Assembly (NCBI GenBank): GCA_019416065.1
Contig: DXYB01000015.1
Span: 1 to 41,825, forward strand
Source: Acidaminococcus sp.
GTDB lineage: Bacteria > Bacillota > Negativicutes > Acidaminococcales > Acidaminococcaceae
Length of the DNA stretch: 41,825 bases
Reading direction: 5' to 3'
The notes under the pieces were generated by a model. The model did not search any database and was not told the DNA's origin. It saw only the letters and a program-made list of their open reading frames with translations. Positions within the stretch are counted from its first letter, which is position 1, and each line of letters starts with the position of its first letter. A program made the translations under genes and the position numbers. Shown here one piece after another: positions 9,895 to 16,718 of this stretch.

Positions 9895-9921
9895 AAAAGA
9901 TGGTTTTTTTCCATCTTTTTT
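9893..9921 (+). terminator. intrinsic terminator after the flippase gene
   Basis: An 11-bp stem AAAAAAGATGG / CCATCTTTTTT with a 7-T loop overlaps the stop codon of the flippase gene. The A-rich left and T-rich right arms fit a bidirectional Rho-independent terminator. Confidence 0.7.
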
Positions 9922-9939
9922 GCTGAAATTTAAAATTCT

Positions 9940-9970
9940 GCGTGCATTTTCACGCTGTTTGTGCTAAGAT
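9940..9970 (+). promoter_or_regulatory. candidate hup promoter region
   Basis: TAAGAT at 9965-9970 is a possible -10. The -35 is poorly defined (TGCATT at 9943-9948, 16 bp away). It lies inside a small inverted repeat, GCGTG (9940-9944) and CACGC (9951-9955). The preceding terminator means hup needs its own promoter. Confidence 0.35.
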
Positions 9971-10025
9971 AGCTCTAGTAAAAGCACCGCTCGGGCGGCG
10001 CAATACCATTTAGGAGGATTTTTCT

Positions 10026-10301
10026 ATGAACAAAAGTGAATTAATCGCCGAAGTTGCAGCCAAAACCGCACTGCCTAAAAAAGATGCAGAAAAGGCCGTA
10101 AACGCTTTTATTGAAGCAGTTAAGGAAGCCGTTGCTAAAAAAGAAAAAGTACAACTGATTGGCTTTGGGACCTTTGAAGCCCGCGTTCGCAATGCCCGTA
10201 ACGGTAAGAATCCTCGTACTGGGGAAACCATCAAAATTGAAAAAGCCAATGTACCTGCTTTCAAAGCTGGTAAGGCTTTCAAGGATGCCGTAAACAAATA
10301 A
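10026..10301 (+). CDS. hup: DNA-binding protein HU
   Basis: HU is a small histone-like dimer that bends and compacts DNA. The 91-residue product starts MNKSELIAEVA and has the family signature in GFGTFEARVRNARNGKNP (about residues 46-63). This forms the DNA-embracing beta arm, followed by the conserved C-terminal helix KAGKAFKDAVNK. AGGAGG is ideally placed upstream. Codon choice (frequent GCT, GTA, CGT, AAA) is more biased than in the neighbours, as expected for a highly expressed gene. It has its own terminator downstream, so it is likely monocistronic. Confidence 0.98.
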   Translation: MNKSELIAEVAAKTALPKKDAEKAVNAFIEAVKEAVAKKEKVQLIGFGTFEARVRNARNGKNPRTGETIKIEKANVPAFKAGKAFKDAVNK

Positions 10302-10314
10302 AGCATCTTTATCT

Positions 10315-10352
10315 GCAGCCTGATGCTACGGCATCAGGCTGCTTTTGGTTTT
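10315..10352 (+). terminator. strong intrinsic terminator after hup
   Basis: A perfect 12-bp stem (10315-10326 with 10331-10342, left arm GCAGCCTGATGC) closes a TACG tetraloop. It is followed by TTTTGGTTTTTT. Confidence 0.92.
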
Positions 10353-10401
10353 TTGAGGGCTTTAGGGGTAGCGCCCGGAACTTTTTGAAAGGAATTGAAC
10401 C

Positions 10402-10713
10402 ATGCCAACTTCCCGCCGCAGACACGTGAATAAACTCTATCTTTTGGTGCTAGGGGTATTTTGCCTGCCGCTCATTGGACAGGCTGCCCATCACGGCTAC
10501 CAGATTTACCAGGTTCACAAAGAAACCGTACGTACAGAAAAACGAGTAGAAGAACTAAAACAGAAAACCGCCGCCTTGGAAGAAGAAAAAAACAACCTAG
10601 GCGATCTTCGGTATATAGAAAAAGTAGCCAGGGAAGAACTGAACATGGTGAAAAAAGATGAAATTCCCTTGTTCATGATCAAAGACCAACCTGCAAAGAC
10701 GGAGAAGAAATAA
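10402..10713 (+). CDS. DivIC/FtsB-like septum formation initiator
   Basis: This 103-residue bitopic protein has a short basic cytoplasmic N-terminus, one membrane segment (about residues 11-30) and an extracytoplasmic coiled coil rich in Lys and Glu (about 35-75). The motif LRYIEKVAREELNMVKKDE is characteristic of the FtsB/DivIC family. Family members bridge FtsL and DivIB/FtsQ in the divisome. Its position after hup corresponds to divIC in the Bacillus yabN-hup-divIC region, which supports the call. AAAGGAATTG lies before the ATG. The next gene begins 11 bp downstream, with AGGAGG between, so they are likely co-transcribed. Confidence 0.87.
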   Translation: MPTSRRRHVNKLYLLVLGVFCLPLIGQAAHHGYQIYQVHKETVRTEKRVEELKQKTAALEEEKNNLGDLRYIEKVAREELNMVKKDEIPLFMIKDQPAKTEKK

Positions 10714-10724
10714 CAGGAGGTGCC

Positions 10725-11624
10725 ATGACAGAACCCATTCCAGCCCAAGATCCGATTTTGGCCATCTGCTATGACTTTGATAAAACCTTATCCCCAGATG
10801 ATATGCAGGCCCAAGGCTATATCCAGTCCGTGGGCTATGACGTGGATGCATTCTGGAGAGAGTCCAATGCGCTAGCCGCAGAAAATGGCATGGATCAAAA
10901 TCTTGCCTATATGTATTTTATGGCAGTAAAGGCCCGGGGCAAACTGGTGTTAAACCGGAAGGCCCTGCAGGAGTATGGCTCCAAGGTAAAGCTTTATCCT
11001 GGGGTGGATTCCTGGTTCGAACGGATCAACACCTGGGGACGGAAAAATGGGGTAGCCGTGGAACACTATATTATTTCCTCAGGGCTTCGGGAAATGATTG
11101 AGGGCAATAAAATTTCCAGGCATTTTAAGGAAATCTACGCCAGCTCCTTTTTTTATGACAAGGATGGGGTGGCAGTATGGCCTGCCCAGGCGGTGAATTA
11201 CACCAATAAGACCCAATTCCTATTCCGGATCGAAAAAGGAGTCTTGGGGGTTAATGATCCCCGTGTCAATGATTACTTTTCTCCTGACCATTTGCGTGTC
11301 CCGTTCCGAAATATGGTCTACATCGGTGACAGCGATACGGATATTCCCTGCATGAAACTGGTGAATAGTTACGGAGGATATGCTATCGGCGTCTACGATG
11401 CGGAAAGCGGGGACAAAACCAAGGTGTATAAAATGCTCCAGGAAAAGCGGATCAAGTATTTTGTCCCTTCCGATTACCGGAAAGGGCAGCCGCTGGAGCA
11501 GCTGCTGAAAGATATTATTGGGCGCACCAAAACCAATGAAATTCTGGAAATGGCGCACTTTTCCTGTGAAAACGAGATGCAGGGTAACCACAATCCAATA
11601 GAAAATAAGCAACAAAAAAGCTGA
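10725..11624 (+). CDS. HAD-family phosphatase, unknown substrate
   Basis: This 299-residue soluble protein has the haloacid dehalogenase core. Motif I is YDFDKTLSPDD, with nucleophile Asp17 and acid/base Asp19. A Ser motif lies in YIISSGLREM (about 123-132) and acidic motif IV in YIGDSDTDIPCMK (about 199-211). The DxDxT signature indicates phosphatase chemistry with Mg2+. The substrate cannot be read from sequence; the cap between motifs I and II is helical. It may be cotranscribed with the DivIC-like gene. The C-terminal tail after about residue 270 (polar, Asn and Gln rich) is probably disordered. A terminator overlaps its stop codon region. Confidence 0.85.
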   Translation: MTEPIPAQDPILAICYDFDKTLSPDDMQAQGYIQSVGYDVDAFWRESNALAAENGMDQNLAYMYFMAVKARGKLVLNRKALQEYGSKVKLYPGVDSWFERINTWGRKNGVAVEHYIISSGLREMIEGNKISRHFKEIYASSFFYDKDGVAVWPAQAVNYTNKTQFLFRIEKGVLGVNDPRVNDYFSPDHLRVPFRNMVYIGDSDTDIPCMKLVNSYGGYAIGVYDAESGDKTKVYKMLQEKRIKYFVPSDYRKGQPLEQLLKDIIGRTKTNEILEMAHFSCENEMQGNHNPIENKQQKS

Positions 11625-11652
11625 CCTATGGGATATAGATCAGCTTTTGCTT
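11616..11652 (+). terminator. intrinsic terminator after the HAD gene
   Basis: The arms at 11616-11629 and 11635-11648 pair over 14 positions with one C-A mismatch around a GGGAT loop. A TTTTGCTTTTATT tract follows. The A-rich left arm means it could also stop transcripts from the opposite-strand tRNA. Confidence 0.75.
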
Positions 11653-11665
11653 TTATTATAAAATT

Positions 11666-11742
11666 TGGTCGGGGCGACAGGATTCGAACCTGCGGCCTCT
11701 TAGTCCCGAACCAAGCGCGCTACCAAACTGCGCTACGCCCCG
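11666..11742 (-). tRNA. tRNA-Pro (anticodon CGG)
   Basis: On the minus strand this reads as a complete 77-base tRNA including an encoded CCA end (11666-11668). The acceptor stem CGGGGCG pairs with CGCCCCG, and the discriminator is A. The T-arm has GCAGGTTCGAATCCTGT. The anticodon loop TTCGGGA gives anticodon CGG, reading the proline codon CCG; G37 is as expected for tRNA-Pro. The anticodon stem contains one G-T pair. Confidence 0.96.
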
Positions 11743-11754
11743 ACAACAGTAATA

Positions 11755-11783
11755 AATATAATGCATCAGGCCTGTTTTGTCAA
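11755..11783 (-). promoter_or_regulatory. tRNA-Pro promoter
   Basis: On the minus strand a perfect -35 TTGACA (11783-11778), a 17-bp spacer and -10 TATATT (11760-11755) place the start a few bases before the tRNA. The -35 lies inside the last codons of the DUF4127 gene, so the tRNA can be expressed independently of it. Confidence 0.82.
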
Positions 11784-13418
11784 GGGCTTGCGGCCGTATT
11801 TCGGGAGAACTTCCAGCCGAATTTCAAAGGGGCGCCCCCAAGGCAAGGTCACATGGAAGTCAGCGTTTTTTAGGTAATAGGCATCGTGCTCGTCCTGGTA
11901 ATAGGGGAACTTACGGCATAAGGAGAGAAAGATCTCATTGTACAATCCCAGTTCCCGGGCTGTATAGGACGTTGCTGCATCTACATAGTAACCGCCTCTT
12001 TCAGGATCCACCCCGTTTAATGGTGACAACATAGACATCCGGGGGCGGATCAATTTCTGGTAGGCCCAGTCGTCCAGAAAGCGGGCATAGGTAAATTGAA
12101 AATTTTTGCTATACAAGGCAGGAAGAAGTGCTTTGGGCAATACGCTTGCCTGACCGGTGACAATGGCGCCTTGTGCTGCCGCTGTACCAATGGCATTGCT
12201 GGCTGTATTCCAGCCGGAATAAGAGATAAGACGGGGCAGGGGCACGTCATGGGCAGCAAGGTAGGGGAGCAGGCAATCCCCTGCGGCAAACCGATCGGAC
12301 AAATCCACCAGGGCGACGGGTTTTTGCGCCAATAAGGTTTTGATTTCCGTGCAGGCTGCTGCCGCTTGGTCGCTGTCTTTGGTGCCGCAGTAAATATACA
12401 GGATAAAATCCGCTGCATCTTGTGATTCTGTCAGTACCCCTCCTGCCAACTGTACTTTATCCTTTGCAATTTCCTGTAAGGTCTGGGGTACAAAGTGCAG
12501 GGTGTAGTGGGCCATTTCTGGGGAGCCATAGCAGATTTTGACCCGGGGCTGGTAATGAATGCGGCGACAAAAAATCCGGGAGGCGGCTAAAGCTCCCAGT
12601 TCGTCCGCGCCCTGGGATACTGCAATGGGAGGATGTACTGACAAGCGTTGCACCATCATCAGGGCGTGGTGCCGATTGTAGTTGGGCAGGCCATAAGGCT
12701 GGGCATCATCCTGCCCGATGGTAAGATCTGTCAGATTGTTTTGCGTGACAAAGGAAATCAGCTTTTGGTTAAAAGCATCGTTTTTCCAGTACAGGTTCAA
12801 ATATTTCCACTTGAGTGCCATGGGAATGGACTGCTGCACCTCTTCGTATTGCGCTTTGTCATAAGGCAGCCCCTGGCGCTTTTTGTCCATATTGGTGGCC
12901 CAGGTCATCAGCTGCCATTGATACCACCGATCTGGCAACAGATGATCGGTGATAAGTAGCCGTGGAATCACGCTGAATAGATAGAACTGCTTTGCTGGGT
13001 TACGTTTCTTTAAGTCCTCCAGATAGGTGAAAAAGGCATCTGACTGTGTATCACCCAAGGGCTGCAGACGGGATTGCAAGAGGCCCCCAAAAAGCAGTAA
13101 ATCCGTGGAAAACAGCATGCCCGTTTGCTGGGGCAAGTTGGCTTCCACCCAAGTCTTTAGCGCAGGAATATTGGCAGGCTCTTCATAGTGATCCAATAGC
13201 CTCTCGGGAGGGGGTGTAAATGTGATACCTCCTAGCGCCCCCAGCTGCATAGTAAAATCCTTGCAAGGTGGTCGCCCGTCAAGGGGAAGCAATAGCCAAT
13301 TTTCGGCAGAAGGTAAGGACGGGAGCGCATAGTCCGTGCCCTTTGGCCCATACGTTTGGTAGAGGGATGCGGCCAAGGTGTATACCAGGCAGCAAACAAG
13401 TACCCACTTCCTTTTCAT
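11766..13418 (-). CDS. exported DUF4127 family protein
   Basis: This 550-residue protein has an N-terminal signal or anchor sequence (MKRKWVLVCCLVYTLAASLY). It then shows DUF4127 signatures: PLDGRPPC near residue 45 and STDLLLFGGLLQSR near residue 105. An IGQDDAQPYGLP tract lies near 235, followed by QGADELG and a late SYSGWNTASNAIG. The family is widespread in Firmicutes and its activity is unproven. The repeated Asp/His-containing loops and surface location are what can be seen. AAGGAGGTCA precedes the ATG. It diverges from rsmD across a perfect palindrome carrying both candidate -10 boxes. No terminator is seen before the tRNA. Confidence 0.83.
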   Translation of the reverse strand: MKRKWVLVCCLVYTLAASLYQTYGPKGTDYALPSLPSAENWLLLPLDGRPPCKDFTMQLGALGGITFTPPPERLLDHYEEPANIPALKTWVEANLPQQTGMLFSTDLLLFGGLLQSRLQPLGDTQSDAFFTYLEDLKKRNPAKQFYLFSVIPRLLITDHLLPDRWYQWQLMTWATNMDKKRQGLPYDKAQYEEVQQSIPMALKWKYLNLYWKNDAFNQKLISFVTQNNLTDLTIGQDDAQPYGLPNYNRHHALMMVQRLSVHPPIAVSQGADELGALAASRIFCRRIHYQPRVKICYGSPEMAHYTLHFVPQTLQEIAKDKVQLAGGVLTESQDAADFILYIYCGTKDSDQAAAACTEIKTLLAQKPVALVDLSDRFAAGDCLLPYLAAHDVPLPRLISYSGWNTASNAIGTAAAQGAIVTGQASVLPKALLPALYSKNFQFTYARFLDDWAYQKLIRPRMSMLSPLNGVDPERGGYYVDAATSYTARELGLYNEIFLSLCRKFPYYQDEHDAYYLKNADFHVTLPWGRPFEIRLEVLPKYGRKPLTKQA

Positions 13419-13437
13419 GGTGACCTCCTTTTTTCAT

Positions 13438-13460
13438 GGTATAATACTTTATATTATACC
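13438..13460. promoter_or_regulatory. symmetric divergent promoter / palindrome
   Basis: A perfect inverted repeat, GGTATAATA (13438-13446) and TATTATACC (13452-13460), has a 5-bp centre. It contains TATAAT on the plus strand (13440-13445) and TATAAT on the minus strand (13458-13453). These are placed about equally far from the starts of rsmD and the DUF4127 gene. No convincing -35 is visible on either side. Confidence 0.5.
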
Positions 13461-13480
13461 GTACAGGAGAGGATTTGTGC

Positions 13481-14035
13481 ATGAGAATCATTACGGGAAA
13501 AGCCCGGGGGCTGAAACTTGTGACACCTAAAAATTACCTGGTGCGCCCTACGGCGGATCGGGTTAAAGAAGCCCTGTTTAATATTATCCAAATGAGACTA
13601 TCCGGTGCAGCCGTTTTGGATGCCTTTGCCGGCACGGGAAACCTGGGCCTGGAAGCTTGGAGCCGGGGCGCAGAGAAAATCGTGTTCTTTGACCAAAGCA
13701 AGGAAAGTTTAAAACTTGTGCTGGCCAATGTGCAAAAAGCCAGGGCAGAACAATCCGTTACCGCTATCCATACCGATGCCATCAGCGGGATTGCCATGCT
13801 GGAACGGAAGAAGATGAAATTTGATATTGTTTTTTCCGATCCTCCCTATGATAAGGGGCTAAATGAAAAATTGTACAGGGCTCTTTTGGTGCATAAAATT
13901 CTAAAAGACGGAGGGCTTTTGGTGCTGGAACATTCTCTCACAGAAGACCCTGGGACCTATCTACAGGAAGGGACACTCGTTCGTACAGAAAAGTATGGAG
14001 ATACAAAAATATCCTTAATTTTGTGGAAATCATAA
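13481..14035 (+). CDS. rsmD: 16S rRNA (guanine966-N2)-methyltransferase
   Basis: RsmD methylates G966 of 16S rRNA during 30S assembly using S-adenosylmethionine. The 184-residue product opens with MRIITGKARGLKL, typical of the family. The SAM-binding loop is DAFAGTGNLGLEAWSRG (about 46-62), and the N6/N2-methyltransferase catalytic box is SDPPYD (about 119-124). I use ATG 13481 because AGGAGAGGA is 7-8 bases upstream; an in-frame TTG at 13475 would sit too close. The rsmD-coaD pair is a common bacterial arrangement, with coaD starting 53 bp later. Confidence 0.95.
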   Translation: MRIITGKARGLKLVTPKNYLVRPTADRVKEALFNIIQMRLSGAAVLDAFAGTGNLGLEAWSRGAEKIVFFDQSKESLKLVLANVQKARAEQSVTAIHTDAISGIAMLERKKMKFDIVFSDPPYDKGLNEKLYRALLVHKILKDGGLLVLEHSLTEDPGTYLQEGTLVRTEKYGDTKISLILWKS

Positions 14036-14046
14036 TCTAGATTTGT

Positions 14047-14052
14047 TATAAT
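14047..14052 (+). promoter_or_regulatory. candidate -10 box upstream of coaD
   Basis: TATAAT lies 37 bp before the coaD start. The -35 is unclear (TTGTGG at 14021-14026 would need a 20-bp spacer), so this may be an internal promoter or chance. Confidence 0.3.
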
Positions 14053-14088
14053 GAAAACTAACAGAAAAGTTTTAAGTGGAGGGTTACA

Positions 14089-14601
14089 GTGCGAAGAGCA
14101 GTTTGCCCGGGCAGTTTTGATCCGGTAACCATGGGACATTTGGATGTCTTTGAACGTGCCAGCAAAATGTTTGACGAAGTGATTGTCAGCGTTTTTGTGA
14201 ATCCGACCAAAGATCATGGGCTGTTTTCCATGCAGGAACGGGTGGATATGATCAAAAAGGTCACTGCCCATATTCCCAATGTGAAGGTGACGTCGTTTTC
14301 AGGGCTATTAAACGAATTCTGCCAGCAGCAACGAGCACCCTTTATTGTACGGGGCCTTCGGGCTTTTACAGACTTTGAATACGAGTTTCAGCGGGCACTG
14401 CTTATGAAAAAGATTGACAGCAACCTGGAGACCGTATTCATTATGACAAACGCCAAATATTCTTACCTGAGCTCCTCCGGCGTACGGGAAATGGTATATT
14501 TTGGCGGCGATATTACAGGTTTTGTTCCGGACTGCATCCGGACCGAAGTTATGGCAAAAGGAAACCGAAAAGAAACGGTGCCACAAAAAAAGGAAGGATG
14601 A
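14089..14601 (+). CDS. coaD: phosphopantetheine adenylyltransferase
   Basis: CoaD transfers AMP from ATP to 4'-phosphopantetheine, the penultimate step of coenzyme A synthesis. Nucleotidyltransferase motifs are CPGSFDPVTMGH (T14xGH17) at the N-terminus, RGLRAFTDFEYEFQ in the middle and YLSSSGVREM toward the end. The protein is 170 residues, slightly longer than the usual ~160 because of a charged C-terminal tail (KGNRKETVPQKKEG). The start is GTG 14089, preceded by GGAGGG. The next gene starts 5 bases after its stop codon, implying an operon. Confidence 0.96.
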   Translation: MRRAVCPGSFDPVTMGHLDVFERASKMFDEVIVSVFVNPTKDHGLFSMQERVDMIKKVTAHIPNVKVTSFSGLLNEFCQQQRAPFIVRGLRAFTDFEYEFQRALLMKKIDSNLETVFIMTNAKYSYLSSSGVREMVYFGGDITGFVPDCIRTEVMAKGNRKETVPQKKEG

Positions 14602-14606
14602 GAGTC

Positions 14607-15161
14607 ATGGAATTGGACAAAATTTTGGATGAACTGGAAAACGTACTATCGGAAGGCTTTCGGATCCCTTTGGTCAATAAAGTTGTAATTGACGAAAATG
14701 AAGTCAGCATGGCGCTGGATAAACTTCGTGCTGCGGTGCCGCTGGAAGTCAAACGGGCCCGTGATTTGCTGGAAGAACAAAAGAACATCATTGAAAAATC
14801 CCACCAGGAAGCAGAACACATTGTGGAACAGGCCCATGCTGAAGGAAACCGGATTGTGGACCTGGCAAAGGCAGAAGCGGATCGTCTGGTGCGGCAGGAA
14901 GAAGTGGTTAAGGCGGCCGAGGACAAAGCCAATGGCATCATTGCCACCACCCAGCAATACGACCGGGATATGCGCGCAGCGGCGGATGCCTATGCGGATA
15001 AACTCCACAGCGAATCCATGCAGTATGCGATGGACGTATTTAATTATTTGGAAGAAAACCTCAACAAGACGCTAAATGCGGTACGGGATAACGGGGCCGC
15101 ACTAAAATCTTCCTATGATGCAGAGCATGAACAGCTGCAGGCACCGGGAGATAAAAAATAA
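14607..15161 (+). CDS. coiled-coil protein, unknown function
   Basis: The product is 184 residues, highly charged and almost entirely helical. An unbroken coiled coil from about residue 35 to 165 is rich in Glu, Ala, Lys and Gln. There is no signal peptide or membrane segment. The first 30 residues (MELDKILDELENVLSEG) form a separate conserved-looking cap. Similar proteins are often labelled ATPase-like or V-type ATPase subunit H-like purely because of coiled-coil similarity; a DivIVA-like or scaffold role is equally possible. AGGAAGG at 14591-14597 supports ATG 14607 rather than ATG 14598. It is cotranscribed with coaD and ends at a terminator. Confidence 0.7.
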   Translation: MELDKILDELENVLSEGFRIPLVNKVVIDENEVSMALDKLRAAVPLEVKRARDLLEEQKNIIEKSHQEAEHIVEQAHAEGNRIVDLAKAEADRLVRQEEVVKAAEDKANGIIATTQQYDRDMRAAADAYADKLHSESMQYAMDVFNYLEENLNKTLNAVRDNGAALKSSYDAEHEQLQAPGDKK

Positions 15162-15173
15162 TATATAATAAGG

Positions 15174-15212
15174 GCAGCCAGTGATAGAAAGCTATCGCGG
15201 GCTGCTTTCTTT
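15174..15212 (+). terminator. intrinsic terminator after the coaD operon
   Basis: GCAGCC (15174-15179) pairs with GGCTGC (15200-15205). An inner GTGATAG / CTATCGC stem (one G-T pair) extends it around AAAG. TTTCTTT follows. Confidence 0.78.
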
Positions 15213-15220
15213 ATGGAAAA

Positions 15221-15327
15221 GAATCGTCCTTTTAAAATGTTACGATTCGCCGCTGATACGTTTCAAAAACGGGGAGAAAAGTTTCTAATTCTGTTTTAGA
15301 AATTACAAGAAATCAAATTGTATACAA
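15221..15327. promoter_or_regulatory. three inverted repeats upstream of gdhA
   Basis: Three perfect repeats occur in a row: GAATCGT (15221-15227) with ACGATTC (15242-15248); TTTCTAA (15282-15288) with TTAGAAA (15296-15302); and the palindrome TTGTATACAA (15318-15327). The last resembles the yGTAxTACr-type operators of FadR-like GntR regulators. It lies about 40 bp upstream of the gdhA -10 box. Confidence 0.45.
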
Positions 15328-15360
15328 AATACAAAAAAAGCAACCGTTTTCCCAGAACCC

Positions 15361-15369
15361 TGCTATAAT
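15361..15369 (+). promoter_or_regulatory. extended -10 promoter of gdhA
   Basis: TGC-TATAAT is an extended -10 element 45 bp before the gdhA start codon. No good -35 lies 16-18 bp upstream (CAACCG). This fits an extended -10 or activator-dependent promoter. Confidence 0.6.
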
Positions 15370-15414
15370 AAGAACTGTAAGGGTTCACTAGAGATTATTT
15401 AGGAGGCGTTACAA

Positions 15415-16653
15415 ATGAGTTTGTTTGAAATGGCAAAAATCCCAATGGAAAAAGCTTCTCAATTGATCAACCTGGATCCCAATGCAGAAGCAGTAATTTC
15501 CCAACCGGAACGTACTGTGGAAGTCAGCATCCCTGTAAAAATGGATGATGGCCATGTAGAGGTATTCACCGGCTATCGGTCTCAAAACAGCACCGTGCTG
15601 GGGCCTGCTAAAGGCGGCGTACGGTATCATCAGAACGTAACCATGGATGAAGTAAAGACCCTGGGCTTCTGGATGACCACCAAATGCGCTATTGCTGGTC
15701 TGCCTTATGGCGGCGGCAAAGGCGGCGTTATTGTTGATCCTCGGAAAGTTTCCAAGACCGAATTGGAAAAAATTACCCGTGGCTACATCGACAGAATTGC
15801 TCCGGTTATCGGCGAAAAACAAGACATTCCGGCTCCTGATATGAACACCAACGCACAGATCATGGCTTGGATGTGCGATGAATTCAGCAAAATCAAAGGC
15901 CAATATGAACCGGGCTTCATCACTGGTAAAGCCATCTCCATGGGCGGCTCCCTGGGCCGTACTTCTGCTACTGGCCGTGGCGTAATCACCGCTACGCTGG
16001 AAGCTCTGAAGAGAGAAGGCATTAAACCGGAAGAGGCTACCGTAGCCATCCAAGGGTTTGGTAACGTAGGTTCCTGGACTGCCAAGATTGCTAAGGAAAA
16101 AGGCCTGAAGATCGTTGCTCTGAGCGATATCAGCGGCGGGATCTATGACGAAAAAGGCTTGGATCCTGATAAAGTAGAAGCTTACGCAAAAGAACATGAT
16201 GGCTTGATCAAAGGCTATCCTGGTGCAACCGCTATCACTGGCGAAGCTGTACTGGAACAAAAAGTTACTGTGCTGATTCCTGCTGCTATGGAACTGCAGC
16301 TGACTGCAAAGAACGCTGAAAAAGTACAGGCTAAGATCATTGTGGAAGCTGCTAACGGCCCGACCGATGCAGAAGCCGATGTGATCTTCGAAAAGAGAGG
16401 TATCCCCGTTGTTCCCGATGTGCTGGCTAACGGCGGCGGCGTTACCGTATCCTACTTCGAATGGGTACAGAACCTGTACAGATACTTCTGGACGGAAGAA
16501 GAAGTAGAAGACCGTCAGGAAAAAATGATGGTTAAAGCCTTTGCTAACGTCTATGACGCAGCTAAGAAATACAACACCACCATGCGTGTAGGTGCTTACA
16601 TTGTAGCTCTGACCGCTCTGACTGAACCTCTGAAACTGAGAGGCGTCATCTAA
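15415..16653 (+). CDS. gdhA: glutamate dehydrogenase (Glu/Leu/Phe/Val family)
   Basis: It interconverts glutamate and 2-oxoglutarate plus ammonia; in glutamate fermenters this is the entry reaction of the hydroxyglutarate route. The 412-residue protein has the catalytic domain motifs AKGGVRYHQNVT (about 64-75) and LPYGGGKGGV (about 96-105, active-site Lys). The Rossmann domain has AIQGFGNVGSWTA near residue 210, and the conserved late tract is ANGGGVTVSYFEW. Codon use is strongly biased toward GCT, GTA, CGT and GGC, unlike most neighbours, pointing to very high expression. TTAGGAGGCG precedes the ATG. It is monocistronic, with its own promoter and a strong terminator. NAD rather than NADP use is likely for a catabolic enzyme but is not proved here. 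Confidence 0.95.
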   Translation: MSLFEMAKIPMEKASQLINLDPNAEAVISQPERTVEVSIPVKMDDGHVEVFTGYRSQNSTVLGPAKGGVRYHQNVTMDEVKTLGFWMTTKCAIAGLPYGGGKGGVIVDPRKVSKTELEKITRGYIDRIAPVIGEKQDIPAPDMNTNAQIMAWMCDEFSKIKGQYEPGFITGKAISMGGSLGRTSATGRGVITATLEALKREGIKPEEATVAIQGFGNVGSWTAKIAKEKGLKIVALSDISGGIYDEKGLDPDKVEAYAKEHDGLIKGYPGATAITGEAVLEQKVTVLIPAAMELQLTAKNAEKVQAKIIVEAANGPTDAEADVIFEKRGIPVVPDVLANGGGVTVSYFEWVQNLYRYFWTEEEVEDRQEKMMVKAFANVYDAAKKYNTTMRVGAYIVALTALTEPLKLRGVI

Positions 16654-16676
16654 TCTAGTCAAAGCAACAACTGAAT

Positions 16677-16714
16677 AAAAAAATCTCCGGCAAGAATTTG
16701 CCGGAGATTTTTTT
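16677..16714. terminator. bidirectional terminator between gdhA and sdaAA
   Basis: A 17-bp perfect stem (16677-16693 with 16698-16714) has a GAAT loop, an A7 run on the left and a T7 run on the right. It serves the two convergent transcripts. Confidence 0.93.
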
Positions 16715-16718
16715 ACCA

